Shown here in pieces: positions 35,815-43,293 of a stretch of 64,000 nt of DNA. The position numbers and the translations under genes are program-made. Positions within the stretch are counted from its first letter, which is position 1. Each line of letters begins with the position of its first letter. The DNA comes from TMP-86 sp039807285 (GTDB taxonomy: Bacteria > Pseudomonadota > Gammaproteobacteria > Steroidobacterales > Steroidobacteraceae), in NCBI GenBank assembly GCA_044226785.1, contig JBGAGK010000014.1, forward strand, positions 59,001-123,000. Direction: 5' to 3'. The notes below the pieces were generated by a model, which was given only the letters and a program-made list of their open reading frames with translations, did no database searches and was not told where the DNA came from.

Positions 35815-36744
35815 GTGTCCTATGCAATCGCGAGCTTCCGGGGGTCAGATGGCCCTCATCCGGCCCTGGTGCTGGACGGGCAGATCTTCCCCCTCGCCGG
35901 TCTCCGGCAACGATGCGCTCCCGGGCCAACCCTCGGACCCGAAGCCAGCGTGGCAGCGATGCTTGGCAACTGGTCTGGTGAAACTGGAGCGCTGGATGCA
36001 CTCGCGGCGGTGGCTGCTCAACGGCTGGCCGCCGGGACTCTGGACATGACCGGGGTGGATGCGGCGACCCTCGCTGCGCCTTTCAGGCCGGCCCGCATCT
36101 TCTGTGCCGCTTCGAACTACATCGAGCATGCGAACGAAATGGGCACCGTGCTGGCCGCGAAGGCCCAGAGCCGCCCGTACATGTTCCTCAAGACCTTCTC
36201 GAGCGTCATCGGACCCGAGGAGACCGTGATCATCCCGCCGGAGACGCAGCAGGCCGACTGGGAAGTGGAACTGGCGGCCGTCATCGGCCGGCGAGCCCGG
36301 CGGATCAGCCCCGAGCAGGCACTGGATCATGTGGCCGGCTATACGGTGGTCAATGACGTGAGTGCGCGCGATCTGACCCGGCGCACCGACTACCCGTTCA
36401 AGCACGACTGGTTCCAGGGCAAGAATCATGACACGTTCTGCCCGCTGGGCCCGTGGATCGTGCCGGCGCGATTCATTCCCGATCCGCAGACACTGAAGCT
36501 CCGCCTGAGCGTGAACGACACGCTGATGCAGGACGGGACGACGGCCGACATGATCTGGACCACGGCCGAGCAGATCTCCTACCTGTCGAGCATCGTGACG
36601 CTCCAGCCCGGCGATGTCATCGCCACGGGCACGCCCACCGGAGTGGGCATGGGGCGCGGCGTCTATCTTGCGCCGGGCGATGTCATGACCGCCTGGGTCG
36701 AGGGCATCGGCACGCTGCGAAATCCGGTGGCGGCGGAGGAGTGA
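35815..36744 (+). CDS. Fumarylacetoacetate hydrolase (FAH) family protein
   Basis: 309 residues. The C-terminal FAH domain shows FCAASNYIEHANEMG, the metal ligands in DWEVELAAVIG (ExE) and VVNDVSARDLT, then GKNHDTFCPLGPW and DVIATGTPTGVGMGRG. The family hydrolyses acylpyruvates such as fumarylpyruvate or isomerises/decarboxylates ring-fission products. The GTG start at 35815 follows a GGAGATCC site; an earlier in-frame GTG at 35785 would sit on the operator. It diverges from gntR and is predicted to be under its control. A late step of aromatic or heterocycle breakdown is likely; exact substrate unknown. Confidence 0.9.
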   Translation: MSYAIASFRGSDGPHPALVLDGQIFPLAGLRQRCAPGPTLGPEASVAAMLGNWSGETGALDALAAVAAQRLAAGTLDMTGVDAATLAAPFRPARIFCAASNYIEHANEMGTVLAAKAQSRPYMFLKTFSSVIGPEETVIIPPETQQADWEVELAAVIGRRARRISPEQALDHVAGYTVVNDVSARDLTRRTDYPFKHDWFQGKNHDTFCPLGPWIVPARFIPDPQTLKLRLSVNDTLMQDGTTADMIWTTAEQISYLSSIVTLQPGDVIATGTPTGVGMGRGVYLAPGDVMTAWVEGIGTLRNPVAAEE

Positions 36745-36877
36745 GTCACTGGAGACAGTGCGCCGTTCCCATGTTCGCCCAGTAACTGCAGCACCCGCTG
36801 CAGCGTGAAAGCGCCCGCAATGCCAGGCATGCGAAAGCGGCTCAAACCCGAAGGTGCATCTTCAGTCGCACCAACTC

Positions 36878-38119
36878 TCACTTCAGGTCGTTCTTGATCA
36901 GTTCCCCGGCACGCATGATCACCCGCAATTGCTTGCCGCTGGCGGCCAAAAGCTCGATGTCGGCCAGCGGGTCCCCATCGACTACCAGCAGATCCGCCAG
37001 CGCGCCGGGCTTGATGCACCCCAGGCGATCCTTCTGCATGAGAATATCGGCGTTGATCGAGGTGGCCTGCCGAAGGATTTCAATGGGCTTGAAGACTTCC
37101 TTGCGGATGGTGAATTCACGGCATCGCTGGACGTACGTCGTCCCGAGCAGGTCGGTCCCGAATCCGATCTTGACGCCTGCCTTGCGCATCGATTCCATGC
37201 CCACCAACGCCTGCTTGTAGGCAAACTCCGCTTTCTCCTGGCTCTGCGGCGCGAATCCGAGCTGTCGGCCCAGCTCCACCAGCGCGAAAACGATCACCAT
37301 GGTGGGTACGATGAACGCACCCTGTTGTGCCACGAACCTCGCGGTGTCATCATCGATGAGCGTGCCATGCTCGATGCATCGTACCCCGAACTCCACGCAC
37401 CGGCGCACGGCGCTCGCCGGGTGGCAGTGTGCCGAAGTGTAGGTCCGGCGTTGGGTCGTTTCCTCGACTATGGCGCGGATCTCATCCTCGCGATATTGAT
37501 TCATCCAGATCGGGTCGGTAGGCGAAGCAACGCCGCCTGAACCCATGATCTTGATGCAGTGGGCACCACGCCGCAGTTCCTCGCGAACCGCCTTGATGCA
37601 GGCATCGACGCCGTCGGCGATCACGCACAGGGTGTTGAAATCCCCGCAGGAGCAATAGCCATGGTTGTGCCGGCTCTCTGACATCTGGCGGAAGTCTCCG
37701 TGTCCGCCTGTCATGGAGAGGATTTTTCCGGCATAGAAAAAGCGTGGTGCGCGGATCAGGCGGTCTTCGATGGCGCGCCACAGGCTGAAGTCGCCTCCAC
37801 CGATGTCGCGCACCGAGGTGAATCCGCAGTCCAGAGCATGGCCCAGCATGCGGGCGGCGTGGGCCGTTCGGTACGGATCTCCGGCTCCGTCAACCTTCTG
37901 CACGGCCACATCGGAGGCATAGGCATGAACATGAGCATCAATCAGGCCAGGCATCAGGGTCCGGCCACCGACATCCAGCACGTTCACATCCGGACTCCTG
38001 ATGGCGCGATCGGAGACTTCCTTGATTTCCCCATCCTGCACCAGCACCTGCATGCCAGTTGCGCAGTCAGCGCTGTATCCGTCGAAAATTCGTGCGTTCT
38101 TGAACAATATGGATGTCAT
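36878..38119 (-). CDS. Metal-dependent amidohydrolase (imidazolonepropionase/prolidase-like)
   Basis: 413 residues from ATG 38119. Metal ligands of the amidohydrolase superfamily: HxH in LIDAHVHAYAS, the carboxylated Lys in HCIKIMGSGG, His in TSAHCHPASA, His in CIEHGTLID, Asp in GFGTDLLG. PGALADLLVVDGDPLADI is the usual C-terminal beta-sandwich segment. This branch includes Xaa-Arg/Lys dipeptidases and other N-acyl amino acid hydrolases. It has no signal peptide. It follows the gamma-glutamyltransferase-like gene in the same direction with a 41-bp gap, so the pair may process one amide substrate. The 133 bp between its end and the FAH gene hold nothing I can name. Confidence 0.87.
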   Translation of the reverse strand: MTSILFKNARIFDGYSADCATGMQVLVQDGEIKEVSDRAIRSPDVNVLDVGGRTLMPGLIDAHVHAYASDVAVQKVDGAGDPYRTAHAARMLGHALDCGFTSVRDIGGGDFSLWRAIEDRLIRAPRFFYAGKILSMTGGHGDFRQMSESRHNHGYCSCGDFNTLCVIADGVDACIKAVREELRRGAHCIKIMGSGGVASPTDPIWMNQYREDEIRAIVEETTQRRTYTSAHCHPASAVRRCVEFGVRCIEHGTLIDDDTARFVAQQGAFIVPTMVIVFALVELGRQLGFAPQSQEKAEFAYKQALVGMESMRKAGVKIGFGTDLLGTTYVQRCREFTIRKEVFKPIEILRQATSINADILMQKDRLGCIKPGALADLLVVDGDPLADIELLAASGKQLRVIMRAGELIKNDLK

Positions 38120-38160
38120 GGGTGCAAACCTCACAGCATTAAAATTGCGCGTCCATTCGG

Positions 38161-39858
38161 TCAGCGGATGCCATCGGCGACGGCGCAGCGGCGAGGGTCG
38201 GCGACTGCCGTGTAAAGACCTGAGGACTCGTCGCGCGCGATGACCGAGAAGGATCCCATATGGTAATCATATGAAGGGGTAACGTTGACCCGCACGCCCA
38301 GTTTGTACAGATCCTCGACCACCCCGGGACCGAGACGGTCTTCGATCGTGACGCTGCGCGACTCGGTCATGGACAGCATGCGCGGAGCATCCACGCTTGC
38401 ATACGGATCGAGTTTGAAATCCAGGGCATAGGTCAGGACCTGCGGGACGGTGCAATGCACATTGCCCGGAGAGCCAGCCGACAGCACCGGGCGTCCACCC
38501 TTGAGGACCATCGTGTTGCCGATGATGCAGCGCAATTTCGCGTTTTTCACGAGAGTCCCATCCATGGGACTTGTCAGCGCACCGAAGGTCGCATGACTTC
38601 CCACCATAGGTACACCGTCGATGACCATGCCTGGGATCCCTGAGCCCTGCAGGGTGTTCATCATCTGCACCCAGTTGCCCTGTGCATCCACCACGGCGAG
38701 TTCGCAGGAACCGGATGGCTGATCCTGCTCTGACTTGGCGCGGCGCGGCTTGCCTGCTGTGCCCAGAAATGCGGACATCACATCGCCACCGACCACATCG
38801 CCGGCGAGCCTGATGTGTTCGGACAGATCCACCTTCGGTCGTGACTTTCGGATCAATCGCGCGAGGTGTGCATGGTAGGCATCGTCCAGCAACTCGTCCC
38901 GCGGGACGTCATAGATGGTGTCGTCCTGGGCGAATTCCCAATGCCGGCTGCCCTGCCGAAGGGCATTTCCCAGCGCCCACCAATGCTCGGCAGATCCCGG
39001 TTTGATGTCGCGAATGCCCAGGTGCCTGAGGACTCCCATCACGATCGAAAGGTAGAGTCCCTGCGCCTGCGGCGGCCCGAGGCTGACCACCTCGTACTCG
39101 TGATGATCAAAACGCAGCGGCTCGACCCAGCGCGGCGGCGTTTCGGTCATGTGATCTAGAGAGATCTTCCAGCCCATGCCATTCGCCACATTGACGAATT
39201 TTTGTCCCCAGGGCCCGGTGGTCATGTAATCCGGTCCCTCGTTCGCCACCCCTTGCAGGGTTCTCGCGAGTCCCTTCGGGATGAAGACATCTCCCACATT
39301 GGGAAAGTAACCATTGGGCTGGTAGAAGTCGCGACCCTCGGGAAAATAGGTCACGAATTTTTCCCCGAAGATGTTTACCCCGAATTCGAAGGTCGAGACC
39401 GGGTGCCCACGTTCAGCCCAGGCGATGGCATCGTCGCACAGGCGGGCCCAAGGCCGCGTCGCGAAGCGCTCGTGTATGGCCTTGAGACCTGGCATGAAGC
39501 CGGGAATGATTGCTGACGGTGGGCCTGCGGAATATGGCCCATTGCCTGCAGGAATCGGCCGAAAGGGCGGCAAACCGGAGGGAAATGTGCCTTGGCTGTC
39601 GAGTTGGTGGATGCGTCCGGTCCTGGCCTCATAATAAAGAAAAGTCACCAATCCGGCGTGGTTGGTCATGAACGGCTCGACCGCCGCCTGCACCAGGCAG
39701 CCCGCGATGCCGGCATCGGCCGCATTGCCGCCTTCCTTCAGGACCTTGACCATGGTTTCGGTCACGATGGCCGAATCCGTGGTGACGGCGGCCTTGAGGC
39801 CTGAAACCGGAGTCTTGGGACCCGGATTGACGACGTAGCGGGACAGATCAGTGTTCAC
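38161..39858 (-). CDS. Gamma-glutamyltransferase family protein with altered nucleophile motif
   Basis: 565 residues without a signal peptide. GGT fold markers: TDSAIVTETMVKVLKEGGNAADAGIAG, PPSAIIPGFMPGLKAIHERF, PPQAQG, VLSAGSPGN (oxyanion region) and the C-terminal LGPGVVEDLYKLG. At the autoprocessing site, where GGT has a Thr-Thr-His motif, this protein reads SGSCELAVVDAQGNWVQ, so Ser replaces the Thr nucleophile. It may still self-cleave as an Ntn hydrolase with Ser, or be inactive. It probably hydrolyses a gamma-glutamyl or related amide in the cytoplasm. It is divergent from the MFS carrier and upstream of the amidohydrolase on the same strand. Confidence 0.85.
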   Translation of the reverse strand: MNTDLSRYVVNPGPKTPVSGLKAAVTTDSAIVTETMVKVLKEGGNAADAGIAGCLVQAAVEPFMTNHAGLVTFLYYEARTGRIHQLDSQGTFPSGLPPFRPIPAGNGPYSAGPPSAIIPGFMPGLKAIHERFATRPWARLCDDAIAWAERGHPVSTFEFGVNIFGEKFVTYFPEGRDFYQPNGYFPNVGDVFIPKGLARTLQGVANEGPDYMTTGPWGQKFVNVANGMGWKISLDHMTETPPRWVEPLRFDHHEYEVVSLGPPQAQGLYLSIVMGVLRHLGIRDIKPGSAEHWWALGNALRQGSRHWEFAQDDTIYDVPRDELLDDAYHAHLARLIRKSRPKVDLSEHIRLAGDVVGGDVMSAFLGTAGKPRRAKSEQDQPSGSCELAVVDAQGNWVQMMNTLQGSGIPGMVIDGVPMVGSHATFGALTSPMDGTLVKNAKLRCIIGNTMVLKGGRPVLSAGSPGNVHCTVPQVLTYALDFKLDPYASVDAPRMLSMTESRSVTIEDRLGPGVVEDLYKLGVRVNVTPSYDYHMGSFSVIARDESSGLYTAVADPRRCAVADGIR

Positions 39859-39982
39859 GGCAGTACCTCCAGCCTTGGAAGGACGCAGCGGTCTGCGCGA
39901 GCCTCAACGATTCCTTTGACTGAGGGGCCTTCTGCGCCGTGCGTCCTGCTCACGGAATCAGCCTCGCGCAGAGTTGAAACAC

Positions 39983-41290
39983 ATGCAATCGCCCGTTGGT
40001 GACCGTAGCGCCCCCGGTGCAGAACTCCCCGCTGCACCGTGGAATCTGTATTCGGACAGAAAGCGTTACTGGCTGCTGGGCATCCTGTGGCTCGTGTCCT
40101 GTTCCAACTACCTGGACCGGAACGTGATTTCCGTCCTGCTCGAGCCCATCAAGCAGGAATTCAAGGTGTCCGACACCCTGCTGGGCTTGTTGGGGGGGCT
40201 TGCCTTTGCATTGTTCTACGCCACCCTGGGTATCCCGGTTGCCCGCTGGGCGGACCGGGGAAATCGGCGCACCATCATCACGGCCGCGCTCACTGTCTGG
40301 AGCTGCATGACTGCATTGTGTGGCATGGCACACACGTTCGTTCAACTGCTGCTGGCAAGGGTCGGAGTGGGGGCGGGTGAGGCCGGTGCGATCTCCCCGG
40401 CGCAATCCCTGATCGTGGACTACTTTCCCCCCGAACGGCGCGCTACCGCCATCGGCATTTTTACCTCGGCCGCTATGGCGGGATATCTGCTGGGATTCAC
40501 AGGCGGTGGCTGGCTGGCAAGTACCTACGGCTGGCGGGTGACCTTCCTCTGGGTCGGGTTGCCGGGATTGGTCCTGGCTTTGTTGGTACGGATGTTCCTG
40601 GCCGAGCCTCGGATCACTCTTGGCTTTCCTGCGCAAGCGCGGCATGAGCCTTTGTCATCAACGCTGGCGTTGCTGTGGAACAAGCGCAGCTACCGGCTGG
40701 GCGTCATGGGCTGCTGCGCTTACTTCTTCATGGCTTACGGGGCCCTGATTTTCATCCCCTCGTTCCTGATCCGCGTTCAGCATCTGGATCTTAAGACCGT
40801 CAGCGTGGCCTACGGTGGCGTCAGCGCCATTGCCAGTCTGGCCGGTACCCTGGGCGGCGGCTGGCTCGCCGACCGGCTCGCTCGTCGGGACGTGAGGTGG
40901 CTCGCATGGATCCCCGCGATCGCCTGCGCAATCGCGGGCCCCCTTGAAGTCCTGTTCTTCGCCGTTGATGATTTCCGCCTCATTCTGGTCATTGGCTTCG
41001 TGAACTCCGCGTTGTTGTCTGGCGGTCTCCCACCGGTGTTCGCGGCGATTCATGCAGTGTGTGGCAGCCTGCGGCGCGCAACCGCGATATCACTGTTGTT
41101 CTTTGCCGCCAGCCTGTTTGGAAACGGGTTGGGCCCATTGGTCGCTGGCGCTCTGAGCGATGCCCTGTCTGCACTTTATGGCGCCGACGGCTTGCGATAC
41201 TCCCTGCAATTGCTCATGAGCGTCCTGATCGTCACGGCGGCGCTGTTCTTCGGCTTTGGCCGGGCGATGCCCTCCGACCTGGAATCATAA
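39983..41290 (+). CDS. MFS transporter (Spinster-like)
   Basis: 435 residues with 12 predicted membrane spans. The first has SCSNYLDRNVISVLLEPIKQEF, followed by the loop GIPVARWADRGNRRTII (motif A) and GEAGAISPAQSLIVDYFPPERRATAIGIF, typical of Spns-like and organic-acid carriers. The second half repeats GGGWLADRLARRDVRW. A TTG start at 39974 is in frame 9 bp upstream; ATG 39983 is chosen. It diverges from the GGT-like gene, so it may export or import the substrate of the GGT-amidohydrolase pair. It ends 5 bp before the convergent sigma factor gene. Confidence 0.9.
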   Translation: MQSPVGDRSAPGAELPAAPWNLYSDRKRYWLLGILWLVSCSNYLDRNVISVLLEPIKQEFKVSDTLLGLLGGLAFALFYATLGIPVARWADRGNRRTIITAALTVWSCMTALCGMAHTFVQLLLARVGVGAGEAGAISPAQSLIVDYFPPERRATAIGIFTSAAMAGYLLGFTGGGWLASTYGWRVTFLWVGLPGLVLALLVRMFLAEPRITLGFPAQARHEPLSSTLALLWNKRSYRLGVMGCCAYFFMAYGALIFIPSFLIRVQHLDLKTVSVAYGGVSAIASLAGTLGGGWLADRLARRDVRWLAWIPAIACAIAGPLEVLFFAVDDFRLILVIGFVNSALLSGGLPPVFAAIHAVCGSLRRATAISLLFFAASLFGNGLGPLVAGALSDALSALYGADGLRYSLQLLMSVLIVTAALFFGFGRAMPSDLES

Positions 41291-41295
41291 GGGAT

Positions 41296-41844
41296 TCAAG
41301 ACGCGCGAATACCTGCGAGCGCGGTTCCCTTGAGCACCTTGAGTGCCGCAATGATGTATTTCTCGATGGTGCTCACTGAAACACCCATCGTGCTTGCAAT
41401 ATGCGCGTAACTGTCCCCGTCCACGCGACTCTGCAGGAAGGCAAGTCTCGCCCGCGGATTGAGCCTGCTCAGCAAGTCTTCGACCTCCATCACTGTCTCC
41501 TCCAGTTCCAGTTGCCGTTCGGGACTCATGCGCTCACACGGCAACTGCAACGAATGAACGTCAACGCTGTGCCGGGCTGCCCGCGTACTGGCACGCCGGG
41601 ATCGATCACGGATCAGGTTCTGAGCCAGCGTGAACACGAACGCGGCCGGGTCACGAAGCCGCATCGACGATGTGGACTGGGACAATCGCAGGAACACATC
41701 CTGTGTCAGATCCTGCGCATCGGCATCGCTCAGCCGATTGCCGCGGAAATAGCGCCGCAACGCCGGAGAGTACTCGGCATGCAGGGCATCGACGAAGTTC
41801 ATCGCGGCCGGCTTGGGCGTCTGAAAACCAACGACAGGCGTCAT
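41296..41844 (-). CDS. ECF-type (FecI-like) RNA polymerase sigma factor
   Basis: 182 residues from ATG 41844, chosen for its GGAGGG ribosome site. Region 2 reads FVDALHAEYSPALRRYFRGNRLSDADAQDLTQDVFLRL, and region 4 reads LNPRARLAFLQSRVDGDSYAHIASTMGVSVSTIEKYIIAALKVLKG. FecI-like factors usually serve surface signalling with an anti-sigma/FecR and a TonB receptor; no anti-sigma gene is adjacent. An extended start at 41877 would overlap a GntR-like operator (41865-41874), so the shorter form is preferred. It may couple the regulon to receptor expression, but its targets are not visible. Confidence 0.9.
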   Translation of the reverse strand: MTPVVGFQTPKPAAMNFVDALHAEYSPALRRYFRGNRLSDADAQDLTQDVFLRLSQSTSSMRLRDPAAFVFTLAQNLIRDRSRRASTRAARHSVDVHSLQLPCERMSPERQLELEETVMEVEDLLSRLNPRARLAFLQSRVDGDSYAHIASTMGVSVSTIEKYIIAALKVLKGTALAGIRAS

Positions 41845-41864
41845 CGAACCACCCTCCATACATG

Positions 41865-41889
41865 TGTGTACATACACTAATGTACGGGC
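41865..41889. promoter_or_regulatory. Predicted GntR operator upstream of the sigma factor
   Basis: TGTGTACATA (41865-41874) is the exact reverse complement of TATGTACACA at 22610, followed by a half-site AATGTACGG (41879-41887). It lies 20-45 bp upstream of the sigma factor ATG. This is the only copy outside the 20-36 kb cluster that I found. Confidence 0.45.
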
Positions 41890-41993
41890 AATGATGATGC
41901 CGTTCGTGACTGGTTGTCAACGTCTCTCGACCCGGCCGGGCATATCCCATCCGGGGACGCCATGAGCCTCAATCCCGGGGGTAGAATGCCGCG

Positions 41994-42668
41994 ATGCCAA
42001 AGAACAAGACCTCCGGAGCCGCGCGCGACAGTGTCGCTCGACCTGTGCGGCGCACTGCACTCGGCCGTGACGCCTGGATCCAGGCAGCGCGCAACTCACT
42101 GATAAAACAGGGAATCGCCAGCGTGCAGGTGGGCAAGCTGGCACGCCAGTTGCGGGCCACGCGGGGCGGGTTCTACTGGTTCTTCGACAGCCGCCAACAG
42201 TTGCTGGATGTTCTGTTGGCTGATTGGGCGACCGGCAACACGTCCGCCTGGGATGCCGTGCTGCTGGAGCGCGGACGCAACGGCGTGCGCGAGTTCATGG
42301 ATCTGGTCGACATGTGGGTGCAGGAGAAGCAGTTCGACCCGCAATGGGATGCGGCGGTTCGCGAATGGGCGCGCACTGTCCCCAAGGTCGCGGCAACCGT
42401 AAGGCGTGTCGATGATCATCGGATCGACATCCTCAAGCGGGTGTTCATCGACATGGGATATGACGAGGAACGTGCTTTCATCCGCGCCCGCGTCACCTAT
42501 TTTCACCAGGTCGGCTACTACACCCTGGGCGTGAAGGAACCGACGCGCCGGAGGCTTGCGCTGCTGCCCCTGTACATCGAGATCCTCGCCGGGACGACGG
42601 CGGCCGCCGAATGGATCGCATCCACCCACCCGGACTCGCTCGCCACGACGGCAGAAGAATCCCGTTGA
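41994..42668 (+). CDS. TetR-family transcriptional regulator
   Basis: 224 residues. The N-terminal helix-turn-helix is AARNSLIKQGIASVQVGKLARQLRATRGGFYWFFDSRQQLLDVLL; the C-terminal ligand domain (FMDLVDMWVQEKQFDPQWDAAVREWARTVP and IRARVTYFHQVGYYTL) is variable. It is divergent from the sigma factor gene and convergent with soxG. Either neighbour could be a target; the sequence gives no further clue. Confidence 0.9.
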   Translation: MPKNKTSGAARDSVARPVRRTALGRDAWIQAARNSLIKQGIASVQVGKLARQLRATRGGFYWFFDSRQQLLDVLLADWATGNTSAWDAVLLERGRNGVREFMDLVDMWVQEKQFDPQWDAAVREWARTVPKVAATVRRVDDHRIDILKRVFIDMGYDEERAFIRARVTYFHQVGYYTLGVKEPTRRRLALLPLYIEILAGTTAAAEWIASTHPDSLATTAEESR

Positions 42669-42711
42669 GCACCGCGCGAGTACCCCGGGACTTGCGCTTC
42701 TGCCAGCGCAC

Positions 42712-43293
42712 TCAGATGGATTTCATCGCACTTGGTGTGGACAGGTCCGCCTCCGCAGCCGTCACCCGCATCCAGTCCAGTACATGCTCCAGATACGCGC
42801 GGTCGACAAGCAGGAATACACAACCCGGTTCGACGCTGAGTGTGGTTACGACCACCTCCCCGATGCGAAGGCTCGCGACCTGACCGCTCTCGACGACTTC
42901 CGGCCGGCTGCCGATTCGTAGCAGGAGCGGAGTCACCCATGAACCGGTCAACTCGAGCACCTGGATGCCGCCGCTCTGGTCGACGCAGCAGCCGTCGGGA
43001 TGTCCCTGGAGCGCAGAATCCAGCGCTTCGATGGTGGCTGGGGTGCGTGACAGCACCAGCGTCGTCGTCGGATTTCGCCAGGCGAGGATCGGTGCCTCGG
43101 CATACGGGGATACCGGAACCCGCACCGCTCCTCCCGTAGCGGGCAGCGCCCTTTTGAACCACGCGCCGCAGGCCCGCGCAAATGCGCCGTCGCTGGAGAA
43201 ATGACGCAACGCCAGCACGTGCCAGGACCGTTCCAGTCGAACACTCAGGCCCGCCACCTCGATGTCCCGATACGGATCGGTGTGGTCATCCAT
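42712..43293 (-). CDS. soxG: Sarcosine oxidase gamma subunit
   Basis: Small subunit of heterotetrameric sarcosine oxidase, 193 residues from ATG 43293, which overlaps the soxA stop by 8 bp. The family pattern is weak but present: VRVPVSPYAEAPILAWRNPTTTLVLS, CCVDQSGGIQVLELTG, LLLRIGS and a C-terminal VFLLVDRAYLEHVLDWMR. Its position as the fourth gene of soxB-soxD-soxA-soxG is the strongest support. A longer start (43314) is possible. It stabilises the complex and contacts the folate domain of alpha. Confidence 0.82.
   Translation of the reverse strand: MDDHTDPYRDIEVAGLSVRLERSWHVLALRHFSSDGAFARACGAWFKRALPATGGAVRVPVSPYAEAPILAWRNPTTTLVLSRTPATIEALDSALQGHPDGCCVDQSGGIQVLELTGSWVTPLLLRIGSRPEVVESGQVASLRIGEVVVTTLSVEPGCVFLLVDRAYLEHVLDWMRVTAAEADLSTPSAMKSI

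Noticed and set aside
36663..37019. Minus-strand ORF in the gap between the FAH and amidohydrolase genes
   Set aside because: Overlaps both genes and shows no family; the gap is treated as non-coding.
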